From the NCBI GenBank assembly GCA_030431455.1, contig JAUIJE010000015.1, forward strand, positions 124,001 to 188,000: a DNA stretch of 64,000 nucleotides. Reading direction: 5' to 3'. Each line of letters begins with the position of its first letter. Position 1 is the first letter of the stretch. The position numbers and the translations under genes are program-made. Of this stretch, positions 62,955-64,000 are shown piece by piece. This stretch comes from a bacterium (GTDB lineage Bacteria > Myxococcota > UBA727 > JAUIJE01). A model generated the notes under the pieces. It saw only the letters and a program-made list of their open reading frames with translations. It was not told where the DNA came from and made no database searches.

Positions 62955-64000
62955 TATTCACCCCCGCTGTGGTCGGCGGGGAGCACCCGGTGCGGCGGGG
63001 TCTGGCCGGTGACCTCTTCGTAGAGCTCTTTGTTGCGCAGCCGGCTGTACAGATCGCTCTCGGAGATGAGTCCGTCCTCGTACAGACGACGCAGGCTGCC
63101 GTCCATCGAGACCATGCCTTGCTCGGCCCCGATGGTGATCATCGAAGGGATCTGATGCGCTTGGTTCTTGCGGATGATGTTGCGGATGGCGTCGTTGGTG
63201 AGCATCAGCTCGGTGGCCAGCACCCGCTCGTTCTCGCTGTCTTTTTTGGGCAACAAGAACTGGCACAGCACCCCCCGGAGGGTCTCGGACAGCATGCTCC
63301 GGGCCATGTCGCGCTTGTCCGCGGGGTAGGTGTTGATCAGGCGCTCAACCGTGGTGTCCGCCGCGAAGGTATGCACAGTTCCGAACACCAGGTGGCCGGT
63401 CTCGGCGGCCCGGATCGCGAACGACACCGATTCGTAATCGCGCAACTCGCCGATGAGGATCACGTCGGGGTCTTGGCGCAGGATCGACCGCAGGGTGCTG
63501 TGAAAGTTGTTGGTGTCGGTGCCCACCTCGCGTTGGTTGACCAGAGACTCCTTGCTGTCGTGCAGCGCCTCGATGGGGTCTTCCACGGTGATGATGTGGC
63601 GGCGGTCGCGCTGGTTGATCACGTCGATGAGCGCGGCCAGGGTCGTGCTTTTGCCCGAGCCCGGCGGGCCCCCGACGAGGACAAGGCCGTTTTTGTAGGC
63701 CGCGAACTGTTCGACCCGGGGGGGCAAGGCCAGCTCCTCGAACGGCCGAAACCCGGTGTCGATTTGGCGGAACACGCCGCCGAGCCCGTCTTGGGCCTGG
63801 AACACGTTGACGCGGAACCGCCGGCCGGCGGCGGTGGAGTAGATCGAAAAGTCCACGTCGCTGAGCGCGGACAGCTCCGCGGTTTGTTCGCTGGTCAGCG
63901 TGGGGCTCAAGAACCGATACGCTTCCTCCGCGCTGATCGCGCGTTTGGTCAGCGGGATCATCTTGCCCCGTTGCTTCATGTACGCCTTGCGCCCGGCGAC
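62954..64000 (-). CDS. PilT-like retraction ATPase, first copy, 5' end outside the window
   Basis: The frame stays open to the right edge (VAGRKAY precedes the first visible Met at 63979), and the usual PilT N-terminus (SDLH-LVAGR...) continues outside. About 349 residues are visible. Walker A GGPPGSGKST, Asp box IITVEDPIEALHD, Walker B DVILIGELRDYESVSFAI, His box GTVHTFAADTTVERL, and a classical retraction motif NDAIRNIIRKNQAHQIPSMI. Stop codon shares its last base with the next PilT gene. Confidence 0.9.
   Translation of the reverse strand, partial: VAGRKAYMKQRGKMIPLTKRAISAEEAYRFLSPTLTSEQTAELSALSDVDFSIYSTAAGRRFRVNVFQAQDGLGGVFRQIDTGFRPFEELALPPRVEQFAAYKNGLVLVGGPPGSGKSTTLAALIDVINQRDRRHIITVEDPIEALHDSKESLVNQREVGTDTNNFHSTLRSILRQDPDVILIGELRDYESVSFAIRAAETGHLVFGTVHTFAADTTVERLINTYPADKRDMARSMLSETLRGVLCQFLLPKKDSENERVLATELMLTNDAIRNIIRKNQAHQIPSMITIGAEQGMVSMDGSLRRLYEDGLISESDLYSRLRNKELYEEVTGQTPPHRVLPADHSGGE

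Overview
The window looks like chromosomal DNA of a high-GC delta-type bacterium, most likely a member of the Myxococcota. The evidence is: dense coding on both strands with many ATGA/GTGA stop-start overlaps; two proteins with MYXO-CTERM-like tails (a short Cys motif, one membrane segment, then Arg-Arg-Arg-Arg); two Hanks-type Ser/Thr kinases, one coupled to a Sig-70_X6-type sigma factor; tandem PilT-like ATPases; and about fourteen lipoproteins or Cys-anchored secreted proteins. Five of the lipoproteins carry long Asp-Gly repeat tethers encoded by hexanucleotide tracts. I see no insertion sequence, CRISPR array, prophage or replication origin.

Layout. 1-6154: an overlapping four-gene cluster (FG-GAP surface protein cut by the left edge, PEGA protein, ECF-type sigma factor, Ser/Thr kinase), then a short ATP-dependent DNA ligase. 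6158-15544: two Asp-Gly lipoproteins around a HAD phosphatase, a secreted unknown and a pair of related membrane-anchored unknowns; a secreted dihaem cytochrome c; a VOC/WYL-regulator operon. 15649-21350: DUF4920 lipoprotein, MYXO-CTERM protein, penicillin-acylase-family lipoprotein overlapping a MogA-like gene, and another Asp-Gly lipoprotein. 21543-28842: degenerate-receiver GGDEF protein, Pro-rich membrane protein overlapping a HAD protein with an altered DxD motif, two Cys-containing lipoproteins, and a sphingosine-1-phosphate-lyase-like PLP enzyme divergent from a TetR gene and an HExxH lipoprotein, with twin palindromic operators between them. 28843-30527: the only gene-poor part, holding a DUF4917 (SIR2-like) gene and a duplicated tRNA-like structured element.

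32044-37036 is the most unusual block: a tightly coupled five-gene minus-strand operon of an injectisome-type ring lipoprotein (SctJ/YscJ), a FliG-like protein, a TPM-domain protein, a double Tim44-like/zinc-ribbon membrane protein and an alpha/beta hydrolase, with no other secretion or flagellar gene in the window. 37284-43703: polytopic membrane protein, TetR gene divergent from an alpha/beta hydrolase across two operators, a small membrane protein, a FadL-like porin with a Pro-rich tail, and EpmA (EF-P lysyltransferase). 43837-50149: tandem paralogous lipoproteins separated by two terminators; a VOC/ArsR/SRPBCC operon; an operon of an Ig-like MYXO-CTERM protein, a DUF6178-like protein and a DUF1905/YdeI-like protein.

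50328-64000: a large Asp-Gly lipoprotein with five Cys-containing beta domains; two small unknowns; an operon of YbgC-like thioesterase, FGE-domain secreted protein and M14 carboxypeptidase; an LPLAT/atypical SDR pair; and a PilT-PilT-Ser/Thr-kinase cluster cut by the right edge.

All names rest on motif recognition by eye. No database search was run, so distant families (DUF numbers, FliG-like, Tim44-like, RoxA-like) should be read as proposals with the stated confidence.
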